A DNA stretch of 64,000 nucleotides from Nevskiales bacterium (GTDB taxonomy: Bacteria > Pseudomonadota > Gammaproteobacteria > Steroidobacterales > GCA-2729495), in contig WYBE01000050.1 in the NCBI GenBank assembly GCA_011526045.1, positions 62,001 through 126,000 on the forward strand, in the 5' to 3' direction. Both the position numbers and the translations under genes were made by a program. Shown in pieces: positions 44,089 through 52,387 of this stretch. Below the pieces are notes generated by a model that saw only the letters and a program-made list of their open reading frames with translations, had not been told where the DNA came from and made no database searches. Every line of letters begins with the position of its first letter. The first letter of the stretch is position 1.

Positions 44089-45203
44089 TGCAGGCGTCCT
44101 CGGACGAATACGGTTGCCATCGTCAACGTGGCGAGGGCGATGACCGCCAGCGGCCACAGGCTGGCGAGAATGTCGCTGGGTGGCATGGCCTTAAGGAAGC
44201 TGCCTTCGACGATGATGAGGAAGTGGGTCAGCGGAATGGCCTGAGCCATCCATTGCAGGACGAGTGGCATGTTTTCCACCGGCGTCGCAAAACCCGACAT
44301 CAGAACCGCCGGCACGCCGATGGCGAACGCACCGAGAATGGCCTGCTGCTGGGTCATGCTCACGGCGGAAATCATCAGGCCGATGCCGACCACCGACAGG
44401 ATGAACAGCACGAGGCTGGCGAGCAGCAGGACGAACGAACCGGTGAACGGGATGCCGAACAGGAACACGCCGTCGCCGATCATGAACAGCCCCAGCAGCG
44501 TGCCGATGGCCAGCGCCGGCAGTGATTTGGAGATGATGATTTCCGGCGTCGAGGTGGGCGATACCAGCAACTGATCAAACGTGCCGAGCTCGCGTTCGCG
44601 CGCGATCGACAGCGAGGTGATCAGGAGCGCGCTGAACAAGGCCAGGATGCCCGTCAGGCCGGGCACGATGAACCAGCGGTAGACCAGGTTCGGATTGAAC
44701 CAGTGGCGCACGACCACGGGTGTCGGCGCCTGTGCGTCGGGAACGACCTCGGCGCCGACGTCGGCGGCGATGGTGGACAGGTAGGCGACGGTGATCTGGC
44801 CCGAGTTGCTGCGCCGGCCATCGACCAGCACCTGTGCCTGACCGCTACCGCCCGTGGCGATGGTGCGCGAGAAGTCCACGGGAATGGCGAGCGCGGCGAT
44901 CACCTCGCCCCGGTCGATCATCTCGTGCAACTGTCGCTGACTGTCCACGTGCCGCACCTGAGTAACGAATCGGGCGCTGTCCAGGCGCTGCACCAGTTCG
45001 TGCGACCAGCGTCCGGCGTCCTGGTTGTAGACGGCGATGTCGACGTTGCGCACTTCGAGGGTCGCGGCAAAGGCGAACACCAGCAGCTGCAGGATGGGCG
45101 GCACGAACACCACCATGCGGCTGCGCGGGTCGCGCAGCACGCTCAGCACTTCCTTGATGAACTGGGCGCGCAGGCGGGTGAACGAGAAGGCGGAGGTCAA
45201 CAT
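44085..45203 (-). CDS. ABC-2 permease, YbhR-like
   Basis: A 372-residue ABC-2 permease: an N-terminal membrane helix (RMVVFVPPILQLLVFAFAAT), an extracytoplasmic domain (about 45-175), and five C-terminal helices with RERELGTFDQLLVSPTS as the coupling block. It follows a related permease by four bases. Order and type match the ybhG-ybhF-ybhS-ybhR efflux system of enterobacteria, which exports drugs and cations; the substrate here is not shown. Confidence 0.9.
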   Translation of the reverse strand: MLTSAFSFTRLRAQFIKEVLSVLRDPRSRMVVFVPPILQLLVFAFAATLEVRNVDIAVYNQDAGRWSHELVQRLDSARFVTQVRHVDSQRQLHEMIDRGEVIAALAIPVDFSRTIATGGSGQAQVLVDGRRSNSGQITVAYLSTIAADVGAEVVPDAQAPTPVVVRHWFNPNLVYRWFIVPGLTGILALFSALLITSLSIARERELGTFDQLLVSPTSTPEIIISKSLPALAIGTLLGLFMIGDGVFLFGIPFTGSFVLLLASLVLFILSVVGIGLMISAVSMTQQQAILGAFAIGVPAVLMSGFATPVENMPLVLQWMAQAIPLTHFLIIVEGSFLKAMPPSDILASLWPLAVIALATLTMATVFVRGRLQ

Positions 45204-45207
45204 CGCG

Positions 45208-46341
45208 TCACTCCAGGTTCTTGCGCGTGGCGCGCTTGGCGATCATGAAGAACAGCGCGCCGATTGCCGCCATCGCCGCCAGGTTTGGCAGGAAGACGGC
45301 CCAGATGTCGCCGGCCAAGAACACGGTCTTGAGCGAATCGACGAAGTAGCGCGCCGGAACGGCACGGGTGATGGCGCGGATCGGCGCCGGCATGGCGTCG
45401 ATTTCGTACAGAAAGCCCGAGAGCATGAAGGCCGGCAGAAAGCCCGTGAACAGGGCGATCTGCGCTGCCAGAAACTGGTTGCGCGCCAGCGACGAGATCA
45501 GCAGGCCCTGGCCCAGTGCCGGCACCATGAACACAGCGGATAGCAGCAGCAGTGCCGCCAGCGAGCCGCGCATCGGCACGCCAAAGACGAACACCGCCAG
45601 CGCCGCCGCGCCCAGCGTGGACAGCATGCCGAGCACGAAGTAGGGCAGCAGCTTGCCGATCAGGATTTCTGCCACCGAGGCGGGCGTGGACAGCACCGCT
45701 TCCATGGTGCCGCGCTCCCATTCGCGCGCCACCACCAGCGCCGTCAGCATGGTGCCGATGATGGTCATGACGATGGCAATCGCGCCAGGAATCAGTGCGC
45801 GGCGACTCTCCAGTTCGGGGTTGAACCAGTAGCGCGGCTCCAGCACGACGGACTGCGCGGGTGCCGCGACATCGAGCCCGGCGCGCCAGGTCTGCACCAC
45901 GCCGCGGGCGTAGTTCTCGACGTAGTTGGCGGTGTTGGGGTAGGAGCCGTCGGTGACGATCTGCACCAGCGGCTCTGCTCCGCGCTGGGCCAGGCGTTGC
46001 TCGAAATCCTGCGGAATCACCACATAGCCGCGCAGATCGCCGGACACCAGCTTGTCGGCCACTTCGCGCCGGTCATGGGCGAACTGCACGTCCAGAAAGC
46101 GGGTGCCGGAAAACGCGGCGGCCAGCGACTGCGCCGAAGCGCCGGGAGATTCGAGCACCACGCCGACGCGTACGTTCTTGGCATCCAGCGACACCGCATA
46201 GGCGAACAGCAGCAGCAACACCACCGGCAGCACGAAGGCGATCAAGAGCGTCGAGGGATCGCGCAGGGCCTGATAGCTCTCCTTGGTGACCAGGGCTACA
46301 AGCCGCCGCAGATCGAAGCGATGTGAGTCGGCGGCATTCAT
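45208..46341 (-). CDS. ABC-2 permease, YbhS-like
   Basis: A 377-residue ABC-2 permease with helix LLIAFVLPVVLLLLFAYAV, an outer domain, and the coupling block AREWERGTMEAVLSTPASVAEIL before four or five terminal helices. Its start overlaps the ATPase stop by four bases (ATGA). It pairs with the downstream permease as a heterodimer. Confidence 0.9.
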   Translation of the reverse strand: MNAADSHRFDLRRLVALVTKESYQALRDPSTLLIAFVLPVVLLLLFAYAVSLDAKNVRVGVVLESPGASAQSLAAAFSGTRFLDVQFAHDRREVADKLVSGDLRGYVVIPQDFEQRLAQRGAEPLVQIVTDGSYPNTANYVENYARGVVQTWRAGLDVAAPAQSVVLEPRYWFNPELESRRALIPGAIAIVMTIIGTMLTALVVAREWERGTMEAVLSTPASVAEILIGKLLPYFVLGMLSTLGAAALAVFVFGVPMRGSLAALLLLSAVFMVPALGQGLLISSLARNQFLAAQIALFTGFLPAFMLSGFLYEIDAMPAPIRAITRAVPARYFVDSLKTVFLAGDIWAVFLPNLAAMAAIGALFFMIAKRATRKNLE

Positions 46342-48152
46342 GCGGCAACCTCCATCTGGCGATCCGCAGACTCCACCAAGTGGATGAACGCATCTTCCAT
46401 GGTCGGGTCAGGCCGTTCCGGACTGATCGAAGAGCGCTTGAGCGCATCGGGCGTGTCGAGCGCGATCAGGCGAGCGCGTGACAGCATGGCGACGCGGTCG
46501 CAGTATTCGGCCTCGTCCATGAAGTGGGTGGTGACCATGATGGTCACGCCCTTGCGCGCTAGGCCGTTGATGTGGGTCCAGAACTCGCGCCGGGTGATGG
46601 GATCGACGCCTGAGGTCGGCTCGTCGAGAAACAGCACGGGGGGGCGGTGCATCAGCGAGCAGGCCAGCGCCAGGCGCTGCTTGTGTCCCAGCGGCAGAGA
46701 ATCGGGTGTGGCGGACAGCCAATCGCCCAGATCAAAGGTTTCGATCATTTCCGCGATGCGCTCGCGCCGAGTGTCGCCTTCGAGCCCGTAGACGCCGGCC
46801 GAGAATTCCAGGTTCTGCTGCACCGAAAGCAGACCGTAGAGCGAGAATTTTTGGGCCATGTAGCCGAGCCGGCTCTTGGCCGGGCCGGTGGCGCGGCGCA
46901 GGTCATGCCCCACCACGTGCGCCTCGCCCGCAGTGGGTTTCAACAGGCCGCACAGCATCTTGAAGGTGGTGGACTTGCCGGCGCCGTTGGGGCCTAGCAG
47001 GCCGAAAATTTCACCTTTTTGCACTTCAAAACTGACCTGGTCGGTGGCGGTGAATTCACCGAAGCGCTTCGTGAGATTGCGGCAGGACACGGCAATGTCG
47101 GAACCCAGTTCGACCGGCGGCAAGCGTTCGGCCAGGGTTGAGGTACCGCCGGGGCCGCCGCCAAGCAAATCGATGAAGGCGTCCTCGAAGCGGGCGGGCA
47201 CCGGGGCCAGCGCCACTCGCGCCCGATCAGCCAGTGCCTGGATTTGGCTTGCCTGCGCACCGTCCCGCAGTACCACGCGCACCCCGGCACCTTGGATCAC
47301 GCCGTCGCTCACGCTTTCCAGATCGAGCGCCTCGGTCAGAACCGCTCGGCGCTCGGTGCCGACGTTTTCCAGGCGAAAGCTGCGACCTTCGAGCTGTGTG
47401 GTCAATTCCTGCGGTGGGCCGTCGAACAAGAGCTGCCCCTGGTTCATCAACAGCACACTCTCGCAGCGCTCGGCTTCGTCGAGGTAGGCGGTGGACCAGA
47501 CCACGGCCATGCCTTCATCGGTTAGTGCCTGCACCATGCGCCATAAATCCTGACGGCTGACCGGGTCCACGCCCACGCCGGGCTCGTCCAGCAGCAGCAC
47601 CTTGGGTCGCGCCATCAGCGCACAGGCCAGCCCCAACTTTTGCTTCATGCCGCCGGAGAGCTTGCCGGCCAAACGCTTCGTAAAAGGCCCCAGCCGCGTG
47701 AAGTCGAGCAACTCGGCAAACAGATTGGCATTGCGATCCGCGTCCATGCCGCGCAACTGCGCATACAGACGCATGTTCTCCATCACCGACAGGTCTTCGT
47801 ACAGACCAAAGCGCTGCGGCATGTAGCCGCTGGCGACATGGATGGCGTCGTTGTCCTTGACCACGTCATGCCCGGCCAGGGTGACACGGCCGGCATTGGG
47901 CACCAGCAGGCCGGTCAGAATCCGCATCAGCGTCGTCTTGCCGGCGCCGTCCGGGCCGACCAGACCGGTTAACCGTCCGTAGTGGATGTGTGCGCTCAAG
48001 CCCCGCAGGGCCTTTACGTCGCCGAAATGCTTGTCCACGCCTTCGATGACGACGGCGGCAGCGGCGCTTGCCCTGGTCGGCGTCGCGGCTATGGTGTCGT
48101 TTTCCTGCACCTCAACGCTCCCCTGCACGCGCGCCGGAGGCCGACTTGGCAT
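46338..48152 (-). CDS. Tandem ABC ATPase, YbhF-like
   Basis: A 604-residue protein with two complete ATPase domains in one chain. Domain 1 has Walker A GPDGAGKTT, signature LSGGMKQK and Walker B LLLDEPGVG; domain 2 has GPNGAGKST, a weaker signature SLPLGHKQR, and LFLDEPTSG. The two-domain form is typical of YbhF/YhiH-type exporters. The first ATG gives a 41-base overlap with the upstream adaptor gene and a non-conserved start of about 30 residues, so a later start is possible. Confidence 0.9.
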   Translation of the reverse strand: MPSRPPARVQGSVEVQENDTIAATPTRASAAAAVVIEGVDKHFGDVKALRGLSAHIHYGRLTGLVGPDGAGKTTLMRILTGLLVPNAGRVTLAGHDVVKDNDAIHVASGYMPQRFGLYEDLSVMENMRLYAQLRGMDADRNANLFAELLDFTRLGPFTKRLAGKLSGGMKQKLGLACALMARPKVLLLDEPGVGVDPVSRQDLWRMVQALTDEGMAVVWSTAYLDEAERCESVLLMNQGQLLFDGPPQELTTQLEGRSFRLENVGTERRAVLTEALDLESVSDGVIQGAGVRVVLRDGAQASQIQALADRARVALAPVPARFEDAFIDLLGGGPGGTSTLAERLPPVELGSDIAVSCRNLTKRFGEFTATDQVSFEVQKGEIFGLLGPNGAGKSTTFKMLCGLLKPTAGEAHVVGHDLRRATGPAKSRLGYMAQKFSLYGLLSVQQNLEFSAGVYGLEGDTRRERIAEMIETFDLGDWLSATPDSLPLGHKQRLALACSLMHRPPVLFLDEPTSGVDPITRREFWTHINGLARKGVTIMVTTHFMDEAEYCDRVAMLSRARLIALDTPDALKRSSISPERPDPTMEDAFIHLVESADRQMEVAA

Positions 48153-49152
48153 CGACTGCTACCGTCACCGGCATGCCCTGACGCAGGGTGGAGTCGGCGT
48201 CGGCCTCGTCGATGACGATGCGCAGGCGATACACCAGATCCGTGCGCAAGTCCGTCGTCTCCACCGTCTTGGGCGTGAATTCGGCACGCGGCGAGATGAA
48301 GCCGATCTGGCCGCGATAGACCTTTTCCCCGGAATCGCTTTTGACGCGCACCGCGGTGCCCGGTGCAATGCGCCCCAGATCCCGCTCGCCCACGTAGGCC
48401 CGCACGTACACGGGCCTGTCCAGGCTCAGGCTGTAGACCGTGCTCTGGCTGGCGACCATGCTGCCGGGCTCGCGCACCCGCGCGATGATGGTTCCATCGC
48501 TGGGTGCCATGAGCTCGGTGTCTTCCAGGGATGTGGCGGCTTGTGCTGCGGCTGCCTGCGCGGCTGCAAGGCGAGCCTCTGCTGCGGCAATGTCTTCCTT
48601 GCGAAAGCCTTCGGATGCCTGCGACAGGGCGGCTTTGGCGGATTCGACGCCGGCGACCGCCTGATCCCTTGCAGTGCGGGCGGCATCGACCGTGCGCTGG
48701 CTGCTGGCACCCGACGCCAGAAGACTGCTCTGGCGTTGAAAGTTACGCTCAGCGTCAAGCGCCTGCGCCTGCGCTTGTCTGAGTGTCTCGCGTGCCTGGG
48801 TGATTTCCTGCGGCCGCAGGCCGCGGCGCAGCTTGGCCAGCTCCGCCTGCGCCACCTGCACCTGGGCCTGCGCCGCTGCAAGAGCGTCTTTATAGGGCTG
48901 GGCGTCGAGCGAGGCCAGGCGTGCGCCAGCGGTGACGGCGTCGCCCTCGTCAAAAGCCATTTGCGTGACGCGCCCGGGCTGGCGGAAAGCCAGTTGGACC
49001 TCGCGGATGTCGACGTTGCCGTAGAGGCGCAATGCATCCTGGTTGTCATGGCCGCGCGTGAACCAGAACGCCAGTGCACCGCCAAGGGCGAGCAGGGCAA
49101 GAATGATCACGATCAAACGGGCTTTTCTTGTAGGGAGGTTCGGAGTTGTCAT
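48112..49152 (-). CDS. HlyD-family membrane-fusion protein, YbhG-like
   Basis: A 346-residue periplasmic adaptor: an N-terminal anchor (LIVIILALLALGGALAFWF), a biotinyl-lipoyl half (LRLYGNVDIREVQLAFRQPGRV), a long coiled-coil hairpin rich in Ala/Gln/Glu (about 75-210), and a beta-barrel with LMAPSDGTIIARVREPGSMV. It would join the inner-membrane exporter to an outer-membrane channel. The operon's own channel gene is broken (43834-44088), so another TolC/NodT protein would be needed. Confidence 0.9.
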   Translation of the reverse strand: MTTPNLPTRKARLIVIILALLALGGALAFWFTRGHDNQDALRLYGNVDIREVQLAFRQPGRVTQMAFDEGDAVTAGARLASLDAQPYKDALAAAQAQVQVAQAELAKLRRGLRPQEITQARETLRQAQAQALDAERNFQRQSSLLASGASSQRTVDAARTARDQAVAGVESAKAALSQASEGFRKEDIAAAEARLAAAQAAAAQAATSLEDTELMAPSDGTIIARVREPGSMVASQSTVYSLSLDRPVYVRAYVGERDLGRIAPGTAVRVKSDSGEKVYRGQIGFISPRAEFTPKTVETTDLRTDLVYRLRIVIDEADADSTLRQGMPVTVAVDAKSASGARAGER

Positions 49153-49179
49153 GGATGGGTTTCCGCTAAAAAGAGATGC

Positions 49180-49605
49180 TCAGTGCTCGCGCGTGGTCGG
49201 TGCATGCGCTGTTGATAGGCGCCAAGCTATGGCCGCGATGCCAACCCACACCAGCGTGCGCAGCGTCATCGCAATGGCCGTGCGCCGCTCCCAGGCACCG
49301 TCCAGCGCCACATGCACTCCGAAGGCGAGGAATACGAACGCCGTTGCAAGCGCGATGGCCATCGCCATCCATGCGGTCCAGCGCCGGCGCATCCACAACC
49401 CGACGCCAGCGATGACGTAGGCGAATCCGGCCAGAAAGTTGAACCAGAGCACGAACGGGACATAGCTTCCGGCTGCGGCACGCGCCGCGCCGTCAAAAAA
49501 CAAGACCGCGCCACCTTCCCTGATGGTCAGCAGGCCAAATGCGACGGCGATCAGGGCGATCACACGCATCCAGATTCCGCGCCCGCTGTGTGCAGTCATG
49601 TTCAT
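49180..49605 (-). CDS. Small four-helix membrane protein
   Basis: A 141-residue protein with four hydrophobic segments (about 12-30, 46-65, 72-92, 110-130) and few charged residues between them. It is DoxX-like in size, but no diagnostic motif is visible. The start at 49605 follows AGGAG; an alternative ATG overlaps the TetR stop. It lies between the TetR gene and the membrane-fusion gene in the same direction, so it is part of the efflux operon. Confidence 0.72.
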   Translation of the reverse strand: MNMTAHSGRGIWMRVIALIAVAFGLLTIREGGAVLFFDGAARAAAGSYVPFVLWFNFLAGFAYVIAGVGLWMRRRWTAWMAMAIALATAFVFLAFGVHVALDGAWERRTAIAMTLRTLVWVGIAAIAWRLSTAHAPTTREH

Positions 49606-49667
49606 GGCTCCTGGTTCTTTGGAGGGTTCGGTGGATCGTCGTGCCGCTTGCGGGCTGGACGGGTGCT

Positions 49668-50276
49668 TCAAGTGCCGCTTTCGATGCCACGGCGATAGAT
49701 GGCGAACACGGCGGGCGCATCGCGACGAATCCGGCTGGCCTTGCCGGCCAGCAGGGACTGCATAACCAGTCCCTGGATCGTGCCGATGAACAGCACGGCG
49801 GCGGCATCCACGTCCAGCTCCGCGTTCAGCTCGCCCTGCGCCTTGCCTGCTTCCATCAGGCGGCGCAGGCGCTGCTCGTACTGGCGGATCAGGGTTTGCA
49901 CCATCCGCTTGGCGAGCGTATGGCCAGAGCGCTGCAACTCTCCGAACAACATGCGCGGCACGCCCGGGTGCTTGGACACGAAGTCGATATGCGTCATGAA
50001 CATCGCTTCGAGCGCTGTGGCGGGAGATGCGGCGCCCTCGGCCGCCTTGTCCACACTGACCAGAAGACGTTCACCGACCCAGGACATCGTGGCTTCCACG
50101 ATCGCTTCCTTGGTGGGGAAGTGACGAAACAGCGCACCCTGTGTCAGGCCCATGCGGTCGGCAATCGCTGTGGTCGTGATCTCTGCCGGGTTCTGCTCGG
50201 CTGCCAGATCAACCACGGCTTGCACTGTGGCTGCGCGCCGATCTTCGGCGGACAGGTACTGGGGACGTTGACTCAC
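49668..50276 (-). CDS. TetR family regulator of the efflux operon (CecR-like)
   Basis: A 202-residue TetR protein with the helix-turn-helix TTTAIADRMGLTQGALFRHF (residues about 35-54) and a helical C-terminal domain. It heads the operon that continues through the adaptor, ATPase and permeases, the same order as cecR-ybhGFSR. Inverted repeats at 50294-50313 and 50321-50338 immediately upstream are likely operators. Confidence 0.9.
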   Translation of the reverse strand: MSQRPQYLSAEDRRAATVQAVVDLAAEQNPAEITTTAIADRMGLTQGALFRHFPTKEAIVEATMSWVGERLLVSVDKAAEGAASPATALEAMFMTHIDFVSKHPGVPRMLFGELQRSGHTLAKRMVQTLIRQYEQRLRRLMEAGKAQGELNAELDVDAAAVLFIGTIQGLVMQSLLAGKASRIRRDAPAVFAIYRRGIESGT

Positions 50277-50293
50277 GATTTGGACTCCATGTA

Positions 50294-50313
50294 GTTAGTG
50301 ACTGCTTACTAAC
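50294..50313. promoter_or_regulatory. Inverted repeat, probable TetR operator
   Basis: The arms GTTAGT (50294-50299) and ACTAAC (50308-50313) are perfect complements around an 8-base spacer, 18 bases before the TetR start. The AT-rich symmetry fits a TetR-family operator used for autoregulation of the efflux operon. Confidence 0.65.
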
Positions 50314-50320
50314 GCAACAC

Positions 50321-50338
50321 GCGTCATGACTATGACGC
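50321..50338. promoter_or_regulatory. Second inverted repeat near the TetR gene
   Basis: The arms GCGTCAT (50321-50327) and ATGACGC (50332-50338) are perfect complements with a 4-base spacer. This may be a second binding site, or one for a different regulator. Confidence 0.5.
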
Positions 50339-50534
50339 AAGATCGGAAACTTGTCGGATGAGGCAGGACTGCGGGCCCTTTCATAGGGAGAACGGATTGG
50401 TCAACGTGATGCAACTCAAGAAGCTGTATCGCCTTCCAGACAGATTGAAAGGTGCTTAATCGCCGGACTGAAGCCTCAGCAACGGTAGTGATTGCGCTTG
50501 GGGCGGTTGAAAAATTTGGTGTCCCTGCGGAAGG

Positions 50535-50577
50535 CTTACAACTTTTCCTGTAAGTGATAAGATAGTAATATATTACT
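50535..50577. repeat. Two AT-rich palindromes before a broken gene
   Basis: CTTACA-N8-TGTAAG (50535-50554) and the perfect palindrome AGTAATATATTACT (50564-50577) lie 20-60 bases upstream of the PHA-synthase remnant. They are markedly AT-rich against the GC-rich surroundings. Both could be operators or promoter parts of the original gene. Confidence 0.45.
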
Positions 50578-50597
50578 CGCTAAATGAAGGGTTGGAA

Positions 50598-50867
50598 ATG
50601 AGCAACGTCGCAACACACAGCAAGGCCGATCTGGCACAGCCCGAAGCCTGTCGCCCTGTCGCCTTGGATACGCTTGCGAACGCCTGGCGGGCGCGCAGCA
50701 CGGGTGAGTTGTCACCGGCGGCTGGCCTGCTGGCCTAGTACGACTGGGCGTTGCACCTGAGCCTTTCTCCAGGCAAGCAACACAGCTTGATCGAAAAGGG
50801 TTTGCACAAGCAGCAGCGCCTTGCGCGCAATGCCTTGCGCGTTGCCAGCGCGCACGACTGTCCGGGG
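50598..50867 (+). pseudogene. phaC: Poly-hydroxyalkanoate synthase, N-terminal remnant
   Basis: After ATG 50598 the frame reads the PhaC-type N-terminal block TGELSPAAGLLA, then an in-frame TAG (50736-50738), then YDWALHLSLSPGKQHSLIEKG and LHKQQRLARNALRVASAHD, a stretch typical of class I PHA synthases just before the conserved core. The similarity stops near 50867, so only about 90 of some 570-590 codons remain. It is clearly dead. Confidence 0.65.
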
Positions 50868-50878
50868 AATAGGACGTT

Positions 50879-51409
50879 CATCGCCGATCTGCGGGGACGC
50901 TTGCGAAGGCGCTACGTTGGTTCCTCGCGGAATCCGCTGGCGGAGCGGTCTTGGTCCTCATCCGGCAGGTGCGAGTGATGTGGCGGCCCGCTGCAACGGG
51001 CGTGTGGAGGCGCGCGCAGCAGGATGCGCAGCTGCGGGCGAAACCCGAGCGCGCGTAGGCCATGGACGGCCGTAGCAAGCGTCCCGGCGCAGCGTCCCCG
51101 ACAGCAGCCACTGTGCGGGGTCGGTCCGGCGCCTTGGTAGCCGTCTCCGCAGATCGCCGAAGAACCAAAAAAGTTCCGGTGTGAAGTCCTTCGTGCAGAT
51201 CACGCGGGGCTGAAACCGCATATGGGACAGCAGGTTAGTTCTTTTCAAGGCCGCTTTACAGAACTGCGGCTTCCTAGGCTAGGAGCTACATACGAGCGTC
51301 GGGAGAGAAGGACACATCGCACTGCGTCGTGCTGGATTGCTGAGGAACGACGAACCTGCCACGTCATCATAGCCCACGAATCCGCATTCGTAGCTCGTCG
51401 GTTTCAGCA
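50879..51409. other. Unassigned interval
   Basis: About 530 bases with no recognisable gene. Short frames occur on both strands but none has a family motif. It probably includes the junction where the PHA-synthase locus was cut and another segment joined. Confidence 0.5.
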
Positions 51410-52387
51410 TCAAATGGATTGTGCAGTTCGCCGACTTCGGTCCCCAGCCTGGAACAATCCGCATCCTTTTGACAGTAGCCCACCCCTGCCATCCCGCATC
51501 AGGAACAACACGCTCAGTCCCTGCCGCGTCGCGAGTGCCGTGCCGGCTTCGGGGCCAGTCACCATGAGGGCCGTGGCCCAGGCGTCAGCTTCTGCGCAGG
51601 TCGGGGCGAGCACGGTGACCGACGCTGGCGAAGACAGCAGCGGCGCGCCCCGCTGCGGGTCCATCGTGTGCGACAAGTGGCGTCCCTGCACCGTCACACC
51701 GTGCCGGTAGTCGCCGGAGGTGGCGACAGCGCCATCTTGGAGGCACAGGATCGAATGCGGCGCGCGGCTGTCTGGATCGGGCGCTTCGACCGCGATTGTC
51801 CACGCTTCGCCATCGGGCCGCAGGCCGAGTGCGCGCATCTCGCCGTCGATGCCGACCAGTCCTGCGGCGATGCCGAAGCTGCCCAGGGTTTGCGCCAGCC
51901 GGTCCACCCCGTAACCCTTGGCGATGCCATTCAGGTCGAGCACGATGGCTTCCCGTTTGCGCACTTGGTTGCCCGTCAGTTCCAGCACCTCGTGGGCCGC
52001 GCGTCGGGGTGCGGCCAAGGCGCGGCGTATGCCTTCTTCATTGGCGGTTTGCGGGCCGAAGCCCCAGGCTTGCACCGCATCGCCCATGCCGATGTCGAAA
52101 GCTCCGCCGGAAGCGCGTCCGATGGCCAGGCCCAGGGCCAGCACGCGGGCCAGATCGTCCGGCACCACGGCTGATGTGCCTACCGGCGTCCGGTTCAGGC
52201 GCATCAGGCCGCTGTCCGGGTTCCAGGTGGACATCTGCGTGTCCACCTCGTCGGTTGCCTGCTGCAAGGCTGCCTGCACCGGGCCGGTGTCGAATCCCGG
52301 CGCAGCGAAAAACAGGGCGGACCAGCGCGCGCCCATGGTGGGGCCGTTCAGCGCATGGCGGATCAGTTCAGTAGATGTCTTCGACAT
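51410..52387 (-). CDS. apbE: FAD:protein FMN transferase (ApbE family)
   Basis: A 325-residue enzyme that attaches FMN to Thr/Ser of exported electron-transfer proteins. The family features are present: a MSTWNPDSGLMRLNR opening, GGAFDIGMG, the LDLNGIAKGYGVDRLAQ core, and SHTMDPQRGAPL near the C-terminal third with EADAWATALMV. No signal peptide is seen. The last 30 residues (after VLFLMRDG) are unusual and may come from sequence beyond a recombination point. It is the last gene of the redox operon and overlaps the reductase gene by 20 bases. Confidence 0.9.
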   Translation of the reverse strand: MSKTSTELIRHALNGPTMGARWSALFFAAPGFDTGPVQAALQQATDEVDTQMSTWNPDSGLMRLNRTPVGTSAVVPDDLARVLALGLAIGRASGGAFDIGMGDAVQAWGFGPQTANEEGIRRALAAPRRAAHEVLELTGNQVRKREAIVLDLNGIAKGYGVDRLAQTLGSFGIAAGLVGIDGEMRALGLRPDGEAWTIAVEAPDPDSRAPHSILCLQDGAVATSGDYRHGVTVQGRHLSHTMDPQRGAPLLSSPASVTVLAPTCAEADAWATALMVTGPEAGTALATRQGLSVLFLMRDGRGGLLSKGCGLFQAGDRSRRTAQSI

